A stretch of DNA of 64,000 nucleotides from a virus (IMGVR_UViG_3300042560_001826:1-64000), one strand, 5' to 3'. Positions 30,801 to 40,659 are shown, numbered from the stretch's first letter. The notes: generated from the letters alone by a model not told the origin. Numbers and translations are program-made.

Positions 30801-33564
30801 AACTGGCGCTGGTGTCGTTTCTGGAATGAAGGCTGGGACTGTAGCAATTCTTGCTCAAACAAGAGCTTGGCAGGCAGCAACTGGTGCAACTAGGGCGTAT
30901 GTTGCACAAACAATGGCTTTAGGCGGAACTCCCACATTGATGGGCAGGATATCTGCAGCAATTGCTGGATTGACAAAGAGTACAAGGATTGCAACAATTG
31001 CAGCAAAGATATTTAAAACAACACTTCTATTTACTGGAGTTGGGGCAATTATTGCTGGTATTGCTGCTGTTGTATTCCTTGTCATTAAGAATATGGATAA
31101 GATTAGAGGCGCTACAAAAGCTTGGGATGCGCTAAAGAGAGCGTTTGGTCTTATTAAAGATGCTGCTATGGAAGTCATTAGGCCAATTCAAGATCTCTTT
31201 GCTGAATTTGGTAGTGGCAAAGATGGTGCTGAAGCCGCTGGTGCTGGCATCGCAAATGTATTTACTGGGATAGCAAAAGCAGTTGAGTTTGTTGCCGGCA
31301 TGATTAAGATCTTTGTTCAGAAAGTTATCCAACCGTATTTGTATGGCATTATAAATATTGTAATGGCTGTTGTAAGCATATTCAAGGGTAATTGGGGCGA
31401 TGCATTTAAATTCTTAATTGCCGGGGTTGCCTCAGTTGCTAAAGGTGTTATTAATCTATTCGTTGAAATGGGTGTGGGGATTGTTAAGGTTATTGTTGCT
31501 GCCATTAGCAAGGTACTTGATGCTTTTGGTGAAATTCCAATTGTTGGAAAAGTATTTAATATGGCAAAAGGTGGTTTGCAAGCAATAAGTAATCTCGCAA
31601 CTAGCGCAATGAAAGGCGTTGCTGGGAAGATCACTGGAGCTCTTGATAAGGCGGCATCGCTTGGTATTAAGAAATCCACTAATGCAATTAAGCTTGGTGG
31701 TACTGCATTAGCACAAACAGCCACTGATGTTGGAGAAGCAGGTAATGAAGCTATCACTAGCGCTCTTGGCAATACTGATGGCGTTGAAGACGCAATGGAT
31801 AGAATTAAAAATAAGATTAAAGAGGGTTTAAGTGATGCTGCACAGAAACTATATGATTTCTTGGTTGATAGATTATCTGATTCTATAAAGAAATTTGTTT
31901 CTGAATCAACAAAAGCTCTTAATAAACAAAAAGAATCTGCATTGAAAGTGTTTGATGTTCAAATTAGAACATTGATGAAACTTGAACAGGCTGAAGAATC
32001 TCTTACCAGAACAAAAGAATACGAAACAAATCGCAGAAAGCTAATTGATGATGCAAGTCTAAGACAAGAACAGTATAGAAGAAATAGAGCTCTTGCTATA
32101 TATGAAGGCCGAATTGATGATGCTAGACTTATGGATCTTGAAGAAATTAATGCTTCAAGAGACTCTAGTAGAGAACTTGCATCCCTTGATGAATCAAGAA
32201 GAAAGGAATTAGCAAAAGAAAATCTTGATGCATTGAGAGCAGCAATTGAGGAAGCTAAAGAGCTTGCCGGAAGATTTTTTGATGAATCGCTTGAAAAATT
32301 CCAAAACGCTGCAGAGTATATCACTCGCATTGCACCAGTTACAATGGAGCAGTATTCTGCTCAACTGGAGCAGTTAAGAGCTCTTACGACACAATATTCT
32401 GATACAAATAATCTTGAGTTTGGCAAAATGTTTGAAAAGTTCAGTACAACGATTACTGATCGTATGCCAAATACTATTGATGATTTTGGCAATGCAATTG
32501 GTGGATTCAGCGAACCCCTTGATAAATTAGTTAATCTTGCTCAGCAAAAATATGGTCTGGGTTCGGATGCAGAAAATACATTCCTTGGCGTTACTAAAAA
32601 ACTTTCTGATTCAGTTATCGGGGTTACTCTTGGAATGCTTGTTGACATGGGTGGCAAGTTTGAAACTGAAGCTCCAGGCGTTGTTGAAAAATATGGTGAA
32701 ATAACTGGTGGTATTAAAGGTGGAACAGATACATTTAAGACAGAAGTTCTAAGCGTATTCGCAGCTCTATTGTCTGAAGTTAAAACAACGTTTATTACAC
32801 CTTTTAAAGCTGCTTTTGATGCTTCCGATCCAACAAGTGTATATAACCAAGCAATTGCTGATGGCAATGAGACAATCAAGAGGGAGTTTGAGAAAACACT
32901 TAAGTATAATAAAAGTTTGGCAAAAAAGATGGAAGATGCTCTTGATCCTGCAGTTAAGAAATGGATTGAATTGAAAGCTGCTATTGATGACGCTGCGGAA
33001 TCAGCAAAGAATGCAGGCGGTGGTGGTGGAATGGGAGATATTCCAAAGACTGGCGGATATGTCGTTACTCCATATGGTGCAATGCCAACAAGTACGCCTG
33101 GGATTAGAACAATTCTTGAGACTTCAAGGTTAGCAACAAGAGGTGGTGTTGGTGTAAAAATCACCAGTAGAAAAGCCGGTGGAACAATTCCAGGCTCAAT
33201 CAATACGGCTGTTCCAGCAATTCTACACGGTGGCGAATTTGTTCTTAATGCAGCAGCGGTCAAGAGAATTGGTGTTGCAACATTAATGAAATTAAATAAT
33301 TATCAAATTCCACAGTATAAGATGGGAGGTTATGTTCCGTCAAGATTTAGCACTCCTCGCTCCTCCACTCCATCGGTCGGAGGTGTAGCAGTTAATAGCG
33401 TTAGTACGGTCAATATTCAAGTTGAAAACTTTATTGGCCAAGAAGAATGGTTTAAGTCAATGATGAAAGAATACAATATTAATGTTGTTCCGAGAAATCA
33501 AAAAGCCGCCGGTCTTGAATCCAGAACATTCACAAGCTATAGCGGTATTAATCAGGGATTATAA
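27829..33564 (+). CDS. Tape measure protein
   Basis: This 1911-residue protein is the largest in the window and sets tail length. At about 0.15 nm per residue it predicts a tail near 285 nm. The N-terminal ~150 residues are helical with a pattern around MSKLGKDAQFVGRSLLINLT, then the TP901-type tape measure core (TASFGISMTEAAALLAPMKA, GLDIGASSNSIKVSLQRLLA). A membrane-type segment lies at ~1063-1090 (LLFTGVGAIIAGIAAVVFLV), with other hydrophobic stretches to ~1270. Long coiled coil follows at ~1370-1520. The end has FHGGEFVLN-like and KMGGYVPS motifs (ILHGGEFVLNAAAV) common at tape measure C-termini. No lysozyme or peptidase domain is obvious. It overlaps the next gene by one base. Confidence 0.9.
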   Translation: MSDVDIIIQVHTQGVQQIGNLSASLRNLTATLRGINVPMSKLDAQTRAVHKALGITSRGVDQHAKSIKGLIQNQKVLGIEQKRIVTDLNALRTAYVLAGKETTELGRSIGVTTRELQAFSKTFRGMRLRAIGSDFANISLRMSKLGKDAQFVGRSLLINLTLPLAAFARTGLQTFKEVDTQLTRLTKVMEDVAPTLDIAAQKITGLKDAKFGDLIKPQDIQNARLFVKNFNDLNTALTQMSLQFGVAKQMVVSIGADFAELGVTSQDNIENLTKMTLQLEKLGTMDIKGAQDLTQALYFQSKRALEANGAFDSLTTARERESRALEAARAQMLLFNAIENATALTLRDLGDALPEVGSMATSFGISMTEAAALLAPMKAAGLDIGASSNSIKVSLQRLLAPTKQNSDMINKLAKEYGVLGDAQNDFTLSTKTGLIGLDATVKMFRAILKSKAGPEGALRLMSDLFEKRQGPRMYLAIEQLDLFNRELEKTASFLGKVPPAGASAEIQLAQVADNAAKSFVNFNSTIVPKTIRSFKDIGNVARIATATAGQKIEIEPGKELIIQPQDIKNAQAMRKAVGDFVVKKKQAEGIDIISEVKTETGRALMIQLAGGANAAVLAQAELDRSLLTTSASIEKIKNAFKLFAADLISRLAPAIEAISEKVVKMYETWMSPQFEETRKKILDLIIAVGSFLGSLGPVILAMGTFQAVVGKVGLGLARFFPKLKNLDGGFVGLGRSAELATTSINNFYEKYIKGVKAATNQANIAAPSISALVSGQISKGKQLISTETALGTIKARSSAIQAARNFGITDIASGPSAIQQKNVISKYLQSRPTATRLPKLATQAAFYGIPASFYDGGILRPEIESAFSTYQGLSPSQRSSIISTSKAKNLAKKQIQAVQAFQTVQPIFAAKGVGISQQISDTGQVGAMRYAFRDREITTKQARGIARGGMRGVVSRIGIGADVARAGIGDGVARARGVMATVRTAAAAAPSTGAGVVSGMKAGTVAILAQTRAWQAATGATRAYVAQTMALGGTPTLMGRISAAIAGLTKSTRIATIAAKIFKTTLLFTGVGAIIAGIAAVVFLVIKNMDKIRGATKAWDALKRAFGLIKDAAMEVIRPIQDLFAEFGSGKDGAEAAGAGIANVFTGIAKAVEFVAGMIKIFVQKVIQPYLYGIINIVMAVVSIFKGNWGDAFKFLIAGVASVAKGVINLFVEMGVGIVKVIVAAISKVLDAFGEIPIVGKVFNMAKGGLQAISNLATSAMKGVAGKITGALDKAASLGIKKSTNAIKLGGTALAQTATDVGEAGNEAITSALGNTDGVEDAMDRIKNKIKEGLSDAAQKLYDFLVDRLSDSIKKFVSESTKALNKQKESALKVFDVQIRTLMKLEQAEESLTRTKEYETNRRKLIDDASLRQEQYRRNRALAIYEGRIDDARLMDLEEINASRDSSRELASLDESRRKELAKENLDALRAAIEEAKELAGRFFDESLEKFQNAAEYITRIAPVTMEQYSAQLEQLRALTTQYSDTNNLEFGKMFEKFSTTITDRMPNTIDDFGNAIGGFSEPLDKLVNLAQQKYGLGSDAENTFLGVTKKLSDSVIGVTLGMLVDMGGKFETEAPGVVEKYGEITGGIKGGTDTFKTEVLSVFAALLSEVKTTFITPFKAAFDASDPTSVYNQAIADGNETIKREFEKTLKYNKSLAKKMEDALDPAVKKWIELKAAIDDAAESAKNAGGGGGMGDIPKTGGYVVTPYGAMPTSTPGIRTILETSRLATRGGVGVKITSRKAGGTIPGSINTAVPAILHGGEFVLNAAAVKRIGVATLMKLNNYQIPQYKMGGYVPSRFSTPRSSTPSVGGVAVNSVSTVNIQVENFIGQEEWFKSMMKEYNINVVPRNQKAAGLESRTFTSYSGINQGL

Positions 33565-33980
33565 TGGCTATACAGAATCAGCAAACGGGAATTACACATT
33601 TAGTCGTTTTAAATGGCGAAGAGATTACTGAGCATAATCGTATTTTTGATGGCGGATTTAAAATCAATTCAGAATCTGTTGAACTAGCAAATGGTAACAA
33701 AAGAAGATTTATTAAAAATAATAAAAACTCATATAGTTTATCTTTTCAATATCTTCCAAACTCTCATACGGAAACAATTGATGGAAGAAAAGCAAGAGAT
33801 TATTTACTGCAGCTGGCAAGAACTCCATCCAGCTTATCTTTATCAATAAAACTTGATCCGTCTGAACCGTTTTATAATACGACAGTATATGTTGATTCTT
33901 ATACCGAAACACTTATTCGCCGGGATATCCCGAATCAATGTGCGTATTATAATGTCAATATGAATTTAATTGAGGCATAA
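33564..33980 (+). CDS. Distal tail / minor tail protein, single domain
   Basis: A 138-residue beta-rich protein (HNRIFDGGFKINSESVELAN, YSLSFQYLPNSHTETIDGRK, NTTVYVDSYTETLIRRDIPN). Its fold pattern is repeated in the C-terminal ~140 residues of the next gene (FNLQWRFIPNYENKTVDLKA, VFITNYSENLIRRDLIDD). Directly behind the tape measure, it takes the position of a distal tail protein that joins tube and baseplate. Two such proteins with a shared domain suggest a paired ring at the tail tip. Name by position and pattern. Confidence 0.65.
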   Translation: MAIQNQQTGITHLVVLNGEEITEHNRIFDGGFKINSESVELANGNKRRFIKNNKNSYSLSFQYLPNSHTETIDGRKARDYLLQLARTPSSLSLSIKLDPSEPFYNTTVYVDSYTETLIRRDIPNQCAYYNVNMNLIEA

Positions 33981-33982
33981 AT

Positions 33983-35053
33983 ATGTCATCTAATAGCATC
34001 TTTAGTTTCTCAGATCCATTTTCTAGCGGCATAGATTTCTTTACCCCAGATGATTATCGCACAATAGCTACATCAATTCAAATTGAATCTAATCTTGTTG
34101 TGCAATTCCAAAAAACTGCGTTTAGTTCAGTGCAAATTGATGCAAATTCCAATGCTTCTATAACAATAACAAAAATTGCTTTTGCCTCAGCAAATATAAT
34201 TTGCGATGGGGCTACATTAACATTAGGAACAAGAATTAAGCTTGCAGAGTGTTCAATATCAGCAACATCAAATCTAACAGTGTCTGCTGTAAAGACTGCA
34301 CTATCGCAAGTCGCAATTCAAGCAAATTCAAATCTCACGACATCACTACTTAAGACAGCTTTGGGATCTGTATTAATAACAGCAGAATCTAATGCAACTG
34401 TAGTAGCAACCAAGATTGCTTCTGGTGCTTCTGTAATATCAGCAACATCAAATCTTACAGCGCTTGCAAGACTAATTAGGTTTGCAAGCTCTTCAATAAG
34501 TGGCAATGTAAATCTTACAGTTGCTGGAGATATTATTCTTGTCACTGCAAGGATTGAAATATTTAATAATACAAATATTACTGCTCAAGCAATAAGATTT
34601 AGTAATTCTATAACTGCTGACTTTAGCCTTATTAGAACACTTCTAATGCTTGATGGTGTACCGCTTACAAACCAAAATAGACAACTTGATGTTGCAGTTG
34701 CTCCCGTTTATATAGAAAATAATAATTGGCAGGGCGATACATCAAGATATTATAAAAATACTAGCGCACTCGCTGGCGGGAAGAGAACATTCAATCTTCA
34801 GTGGAGATTTATACCAAATTATGAAAATAAAACCGTTGATTTAAAAGCTTCTCGTAACTATATTAAGAAAAAGTCAAAAGACGGTGATGTTCATACATTA
34901 ACTATAGTGAAGCAAGACGAGAGTGGAACAACTCCATATACAGAAGAGGCTATAGATGTATTTATAACTAATTATTCAGAGAATCTTATAAGAAGAGACT
35001 TGATTGATGATGTATACTATTTTGATTGCTCACTTTCACTTGAGGAGGTCTGA
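33983..35053 (+). CDS. Tail-tip protein with about nine 20-residue repeats and a distal-tail domain
   Basis: 356 residues. Residues ~30-215 consist of about nine repeats of ~20 residues with the pattern (I-x-A-x-SNLTV-x-x-x-K-x-A-x-x-x-V), for example ISATSNLTVSAVKTALSQVA and IQANSNLTTSLLKTALGSVL. They probably fold as a beta-solenoid or stalk. The rest (LLMLDGVPLTNQNRQLDVAV to the end) is a paralogue of the whole 138-residue protein encoded upstream. So this is the same tail-tip domain with a repeat-built extension. It overlaps the baseplate gene by one base. Confidence 0.7.
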   Translation: MSSNSIFSFSDPFSSGIDFFTPDDYRTIATSIQIESNLVVQFQKTAFSSVQIDANSNASITITKIAFASANIICDGATLTLGTRIKLAECSISATSNLTVSAVKTALSQVAIQANSNLTTSLLKTALGSVLITAESNATVVATKIASGASVISATSNLTALARLIRFASSSISGNVNLTVAGDIILVTARIEIFNNTNITAQAIRFSNSITADFSLIRTLLMLDGVPLTNQNRQLDVAVAPVYIENNNWQGDTSRYYKNTSALAGGKRTFNLQWRFIPNYENKTVDLKASRNYIKKKSKDGDVHTLTIVKQDESGTTPYTEEAIDVFITNYSENLIRRDLIDDVYYFDCSLSLEEV

Positions 35054-38000
35054 TGATTACAATTGATCAATATAGTAAAGACCTGTCCTCAGACTTTAAT
35101 ACAGCTATTGCCGCCAAAGCGCAAAAAATTAAGCCAAAAGTAGTGGTGACTTGGCTGGATAGTCGCCATCTGGATAACCTTGTCGTTACTACAAACAGTT
35201 CTCATGCAAATACATCGTACCCAGAAACCGGCTTCTATTTTTCAGCTTCAGAGGCTTTTAACGGGATTGAAAGGCAATCGTTTACATGGGGTGTAGCAGG
35301 CGCTAAGGACAGGGATGGCGATGTTATAAAGGCAGATGGCACTTGGCACACAATGCCATCTTTAATAACAACAGATCTCGCAAATACGCAGGTTGGCGGC
35401 AATTTAGAGTTCGGGTGGTGGTCGGCCAGTCAAAGCAATGCTTCTGTGCATGGCACATATTCTGGCTATGGATTTGTTACTGATCCATATATTGAGGCTA
35501 CTTTTACATCAAGAAAAGTTAATAAGATTAGAATTATTACATCTGAATACTATGGTCGGATAGCCAACTATACTATCTATGTTTATGATTCATCTAATAA
35601 TCTCGTCGTTTCATTTAGTGATTTAATACCAGCCAGTACATATTACAAGGATCATATTTTATCAGCAGCACTCTCTACACAGAATATAGCAAAAATAAGA
35701 GTCACTGTTCATAGTACTCGTAATCCATCTGATAATGCAAGAATTCAAGAAGTTATTCCACTTTATGAAGAGGATATGAGTGATTATGTAATTTCAATGT
35801 CTTTAAACAGAACTAGAGATATTCACGAGACAAGTTTACCTATTGGCGGGAGTGAAATGGGAACAGCGTCTGTTGAATTTGATAACACAACAAAAAAGTT
35901 TAATATCTTTGATAATAGCTCTCAATATGGTAAGTATTTAAAAAAGGAATTAAAAGTTGATATTTATTCTGGTTGGAGAATTAAAAAGCCATCTGATGAC
36001 TACATAGATAATATTTATCTTGATACATTTTTAACCGCTAATGCAAATTCAACAACAACAAGTTTAAGTGTAAATGATACATCAATATTTCCATCTGGTG
36101 GAGCTGGGAATCATTTTGTTGTAATTTTAGACAAAGATACACAATCTGAAGAATTGATTCTCTGCTCAGGCGTAACTTTGCCAAGCACCCTAAATGTCGT
36201 TCAGAGAGGGTATGCTGGCACAACTGCAAAATCCCATACTACTCAATCTTCTGTAAAATTTGAAGTTTATGAATATGTAAAAAATGGTACTTATTATATT
36301 GATGAATGGAATACAACATCTTCCTCAATGACAGTTGGTGCATCAATGCAAGACTGGACAAAGTATCTTGTTGAGAAGACAATTAAATACGGCTTCCTTT
36401 TACAAAATGCATATGTTGGAGATGCTGTTAAGAATTTATTGATGCGCTCCAATTTTCCACGAGCTGATATTGAAAAACTAAGTAAATATTCACAGGGTGC
36501 TATTGAAAGAGGTGCTATTGCTAGTTATTCATTTAAAGAAGAAACAATTGATAGAAGTGGAAATAATATTATTCCTTCAAATGGTCTTCGTGCAAGATTT
36601 TGGGGCATGCCATCAAATAAAAAAGACATATCTGTAAAAGATATTTTAGCTGATGCTCTTGATAGACAGCTAACTAAAATGGATCTAGCTCTTGGAGAAA
36701 CAAGATTTGTTAGCCCCTCATATGTTGCTCTATCTAAAAGTATATCTTCAAACTCATCTAACGCTATTCAATTGGTTGATTACTCATTCACTGGTGCCAA
36801 CGGCACCTCGTATTCAGATTATTATAATGGCGTTATTGATGGATATTATATTCCTTTAGCAAGCGGTAATCAAAATCTTGTTATATATATTACAGGCGGA
36901 GGTGTAAGATTATATCTTGATGATGCTTTGATTATAAATAAGTGGAATACTTATGAATCAAATACAAGATTGCAAAGTACAACAGTAAATCTTACCGCTG
37001 GAGTTCCAAGAAAAATAAGGCTAGAGTTTTATCACCCTTATAATAATGGCCCGACATCTAATTTTAGATTGGCTCTTTATAAAGTTGTTGGTGCTGGCGT
37101 TGATACACTTGTAACGGCAAATGAATGCACTACAATAGCAGCTTTTGATTCTATTGGTACAAAAAATGCTTCAAGCAACTTAACTGTTGCAGATGCATAT
37201 AATATGAGAAATAATGGCATTTATATAAATAATCCCAAGTTAAGTCAGCCAACTGGTTTAATATCTGAAACTCAAGATGGAGCCGTTTTATTAGAATCTA
37301 ATGCATATATTAGAATACCAATGCATGACAGTATTAATATTTCAAATGCAAATTCATCACTATATACTGGTAAATGGACAATTGAATTTTATGGGAAATT
37401 CAATACCGGTTCGTTTAGCTCAAATGGTGAATATATTAGCACTTGGGCTAATGGCACTCCAACAAGCGGATTTGAATTTTTTAACAATAGTTCGTCAAAC
37501 GGATTTAAAATAAGGACATTATCTAATTCTGTAGTAATTACAGAGACGGTTTCTTCAAATACTGCTCTTTCAAGTAACTCTTTTAATCACATAGTCGCAA
37601 CCTTTGATGGAACAAAGCTTTACTACTATGTAAATGGAGATCTCAAATCAAATACAACAATTGTTGGATCACAAATTGCTTTTGCTTCTGATATAACAAT
37701 CGGAGGTAGAGGAGCTTCATTTACTGCAAATGTTGGTGAAGTCGCACCATCAACCATAAGAACTTTCACCATTGACGAATTCCAAATTTATAATCAGACT
37801 CTCACACCTACTCAAATCAAAGATAGATATTCAGAATCTCAAATTCAGCCATTAACTAATTTTGCATTTTTGTATGGGAACAACTCTAGTTTAAAGCAAA
37901 TAATTGACGACATTACATTTGCAGATATCGGAAGGCTATATATTGATGAACTTGGAAAAGCAAAATATGAACATTTCTATAGATTCTTTGAAACATCAAT

Positions 38001-38985
38001 TGATCAGCATGCCAATGTTCAATCAACAATTAGTGATTCAACATATCTTATTGATGGCAGTTATACGGTGCAATTGCAATGTAATAAGGTAGATGTTCCT
38101 CTTTCTGGTCTGCAAAAAGCAATAGATGCAAAACAGGCTTTGTGGAATATTGATAATGATACAACAATTACAGCAGTTACATTATCTTCTAATATGACAG
38201 CCAATTCCAATGTTGCATATTATTCTTCAAATTCTGATATCCCATTCCCTAATGCTGGGTATATAAAAATTGGTAGCGAAATAATTAAATATAATTCAAA
38301 GACTGGTAATTCATTTAACAATCTTGAAAGAGGTCAGTTTCAAACAGCCGCAGCATCCCATATTATTAATGATGGCAACGGTTCAAAGATTAGAGAAGTT
38401 AAATACTTCAATGTCTCCTTCCAGAAAGCACCGGCTTTTAATGTTCAGACTCCATTTATAACTGCAATTAGAATAGATGAGCCAGATCTTCTTGAAATCC
38501 ATAAATATATCCCATACGCCTATGGTGCAGAACTAATAATTGCTGCGGCAAATACAGCTCCAGTAGAAAAGATAATAATGCTTGCTGGTGAAGATCGTGA
38601 AACGCGGTATCCATACGCAACATCAATTGCTGGCATCCCTGTTGAGATTTCTGAACAGAATTCTGATATTAAATCACAAACAGCATCTGTTGCTGAAAGC
38701 ATTAAAAAGTATGGAATTAAAGATGTTACAATTCAAAGTAATTTTATTAATGACGCAATTCATGCGCAAAGAATTGCTGATTTTATTATTTCCAAAACGC
38801 AAATACCAGTGGCTATTTTAAATGTTACGACAGTAATAATGCCAAAAGTACAACTAGGCGATAGAATAAGGATATCTAATTTTACAGCTCTCGGAATTAC
38901 AAATACCGATTATTGGGTGATATCATATAGTAGAACAATCGGTAGTAATTTTACTCAGCAGATGACTCTTAGGCAGGTTTCATAA
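35053..38985 (+). CDS. Large baseplate/tail protein with PA14 and LamG domains
   Basis: This 1310-residue multi-domain tail protein has ribosome site TGAGGAGGT. Residues ~30-240 include a discoidin-like beta domain (DPYIEATFTSRKVNKIRIIT). Residues ~325-410 hold the RGYAGTTAKSH module also found in the small protein at 4434. Residues ~572-680 are PA14-like (GVIDGYYIPLASGNQNLVIY, LYLDDALIINKWN). Residues ~769-925 are a LamG/ConA-like lectin domain (WTIEFYGKFNTGSF, FNHIVATFDGTKLYYYVNGD, FTIDEFQIYNQTLTPTQI). A second RGY-type module lies at ~1035-1130. PA14 and LamG suggest glycan binding. By position it is the tail-tip hub with receptor-binding modules inserted. Confidence 0.75.
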   Translation: MITIDQYSKDLSSDFNTAIAAKAQKIKPKVVVTWLDSRHLDNLVVTTNSSHANTSYPETGFYFSASEAFNGIERQSFTWGVAGAKDRDGDVIKADGTWHTMPSLITTDLANTQVGGNLEFGWWSASQSNASVHGTYSGYGFVTDPYIEATFTSRKVNKIRIITSEYYGRIANYTIYVYDSSNNLVVSFSDLIPASTYYKDHILSAALSTQNIAKIRVTVHSTRNPSDNARIQEVIPLYEEDMSDYVISMSLNRTRDIHETSLPIGGSEMGTASVEFDNTTKKFNIFDNSSQYGKYLKKELKVDIYSGWRIKKPSDDYIDNIYLDTFLTANANSTTTSLSVNDTSIFPSGGAGNHFVVILDKDTQSEELILCSGVTLPSTLNVVQRGYAGTTAKSHTTQSSVKFEVYEYVKNGTYYIDEWNTTSSSMTVGASMQDWTKYLVEKTIKYGFLLQNAYVGDAVKNLLMRSNFPRADIEKLSKYSQGAIERGAIASYSFKEETIDRSGNNIIPSNGLRARFWGMPSNKKDISVKDILADALDRQLTKMDLALGETRFVSPSYVALSKSISSNSSNAIQLVDYSFTGANGTSYSDYYNGVIDGYYIPLASGNQNLVIYITGGGVRLYLDDALIINKWNTYESNTRLQSTTVNLTAGVPRKIRLEFYHPYNNGPTSNFRLALYKVVGAGVDTLVTANECTTIAAFDSIGTKNASSNLTVADAYNMRNNGIYINNPKLSQPTGLISETQDGAVLLESNAYIRIPMHDSINISNANSSLYTGKWTIEFYGKFNTGSFSSNGEYISTWANGTPTSGFEFFNNSSSNGFKIRTLSNSVVITETVSSNTALSSNSFNHIVATFDGTKLYYYVNGDLKSNTTIVGSQIAFASDITIGGRGASFTANVGEVAPSTIRTFTIDEFQIYNQTLTPTQIKDRYSESQIQPLTNFAFLYGNNSSLKQIIDDITFADIGRLYIDELGKAKYEHFYRFFETSIDQHANVQSTISDSTYLIDGSYTVQLQCNKVDVPLSGLQKAIDAKQALWNIDNDTTITAVTLSSNMTANSNVAYYSSNSDIPFPNAGYIKIGSEIIKYNSKTGNSFNNLERGQFQTAAASHIINDGNGSKIREVKYFNVSFQKAPAFNVQTPFITAIRIDEPDLLEIHKYIPYAYGAELIIAAANTAPVEKIIMLAGEDRETRYPYATSIAGIPVEISEQNSDIKSQTASVAESIKKYGIKDVTIQSNFINDAIHAQRIADFIISKTQIPVAILNVTTVIMPKVQLGDRIRISNFTALGITNTDYWVISYSRTIGSNFTQQMTLRQVS

Positions 38986-40469
38986 TGATGAACGAATCAT
39001 CAATATATTTCTTTCCCGGTGGTGGACATAATCATGATGGTAATAACTCGTCATTAATTAACACATCCGCATATTCAATATTTGATTTTGATTTTGGAAA
39101 TATTGGTGGTCCCAACAGGGTTTATCGTCAAGAATTAAATCAAAATGGTTTTAAACAATTTATTATTGCAACTGTTAACTCTTCAATTCTTGAACCATCA
39201 GGTCTCGTTCTACAACCTGGCGTTGTAAATGGCAATGCTCATATTATTGCAGGCAGTGTAACTGGAAATGAAATATCGGCAAATACGATCACCGCAAATA
39301 ATATTGTTGCTGGAACAATTACAGCAAATCTTCTTTCAGCAAATATTGTTCTAGTTGATAATGTTATTAGAAGTAATAATTTTGATGGCACAATTGCTTC
39401 AAATGGAATTATTACATCTTCGGGGAATACTGGGTGGGCAATAACATGGGCCGGCGATGCGGTATTTGATAGCTCTGTAATTAGAGGATCAATTGTCGCA
39501 GCCTCGGTATCAACCCCTGGTGTTGATATATTTTCAAATGGTACATTGTCAGCAAACGCATTTACATTATATGGCAATGGTGCAATTGTAACATCATCTG
39601 GTAATTTCTCTGTAGATGCTAGCGGTAATCTTTCCGCAAATAATGCTGATATAACTGGAGAAATTAATGCAAACACTGGTGAGATTGGAAATTGGTCAAT
39701 AGGAGCGACATCACTTTCTTCTGCAGATGGCACTATATTCCTTTATAGTGATGGAACAGGTTCATCAATAGTTGTTGGTACTGGAGTATCTGATCAAATT
39801 GTTCTTAGTTCAGACGGAGATTTGTACTCTGTTCGCAATAATGTGCAGACAACAATAAATGGTGTTGCTGATGCTTATTACAGTATTCGGGTCATTGATA
39901 GTTCAACTCCATACACTACAAAAATCTCTCCGCAGTTAATTTCTTCCGTCTATGGAGGCTCTTTTTCTTTTCTTGCATATAACGAAATTTATTCAACTGG
40001 TGAAATCGGAATGGGAACTGGGAATGTAAATGGTATCGGAATAGCATATCCTGGATGTACAACTGGTCCCGGAACTGCAAATTACATGGGGCTCGTATGG
40101 GACAACCCAGATATTCGCGGCACAGTTGATAATGTTGTTTCTGCTGTTCTTGGAACTGTATCCGATATAAGGTTTAAAACAGACATATCAGATATTGGAG
40201 ATGAATATATTGATAAAATACTTAATGATATTAATATTATTCAATACACTCCTATTGATAAATTAAATAATGATAGATTAGGAGATACCCGTAGAGCTGG
40301 TATTATTGCTCAAGAAATAATTGACATATTTCCAGACCTTATTGATGGAGATTATAATAATCCAGATGCGTATTTATCTGTCAATTATGCTGGCTTTGTT
40401 CCATATCTGATAAAAACAATTCAATATCTTAATGATAAAATTAAAAAACTTGAGGAGAGTCAGAAATGA
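38985..40469 (+). CDS. Tail spike/fibre with C-terminal S74 intramolecular chaperone
   Basis: This 494-residue protein starts at a TAATG overlap; a second ATG follows at once. The middle consists of beta repeats such as NTITANNIVAGTITANLLSA, typical of tail fibres. The last ~100 residues form a peptidase S74 chaperone: the Ser-Lys region VSDIRFKTDISDIGDEYIDK, then TRRAGIIAQEI, and a C-terminal coiled coil (FVPYLIKTIQYLNDKIKKLE). This domain trimerises the fibre and then cuts itself off before the conserved Ser. It ends in an ATGA overlap with the next gene. Confidence 0.85.
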   Translation: MMNESSIYFFPGGGHNHDGNNSSLINTSAYSIFDFDFGNIGGPNRVYRQELNQNGFKQFIIATVNSSILEPSGLVLQPGVVNGNAHIIAGSVTGNEISANTITANNIVAGTITANLLSANIVLVDNVIRSNNFDGTIASNGIITSSGNTGWAITWAGDAVFDSSVIRGSIVAASVSTPGVDIFSNGTLSANAFTLYGNGAIVTSSGNFSVDASGNLSANNADITGEINANTGEIGNWSIGATSLSSADGTIFLYSDGTGSSIVVGTGVSDQIVLSSDGDLYSVRNNVQTTINGVADAYYSIRVIDSSTPYTTKISPQLISSVYGGSFSFLAYNEIYSTGEIGMGTGNVNGIGIAYPGCTTGPGTANYMGLVWDNPDIRGTVDNVVSAVLGTVSDIRFKTDISDIGDEYIDKILNDINIIQYTPIDKLNNDRLGDTRRAGIIAQEIIDIFPDLIDGDYNNPDAYLSVNYAGFVPYLIKTIQYLNDKIKKLEESQK

Positions 40470-40654
40470 CAAAGAGTGATTTAGACAGTTATGTATTAAG
40501 TAATATGTCAAAATACACAACACTAAATGAGAGCAGGGCAAATCGTATATCTGGCATTATTTGGAGAGTTTATGAATTTGATTTAGTAGCAAAATCTGAC
40601 GCTGAGTGTCACATTTTGATTGATGAAATAATGAATAATATCTTTGATAATTGA
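40466..40654 (+). CDS. Small protein of unknown function
   Basis: This 62-residue protein is translationally coupled to the spike gene (ATGA overlap; ribosome site GAGGAG). MTKSDLDSYVLSNMSKYTTL, NESRANRISGIIWRVYEFDL, then ECHILIDEIMNNIFDN: mostly helical, no membrane segment. A fibre-assembly or small structural role is possible from context. Family not recognised. Confidence 0.6.
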   Translation: MTKSDLDSYVLSNMSKYTTLNESRANRISGIIWRVYEFDLVAKSDAECHILIDEIMNNIFDN

Positions 40655-40659
40655 AAATG

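Noticed and set aside
32541-33263. A 240-residue minus-strand frame opposite the tape measure, and others at 29646 and 31317
   Set aside because: Shadows of the tape measure frame; composition is not protein-like and no start signals are present. All true genes are on the + strand.
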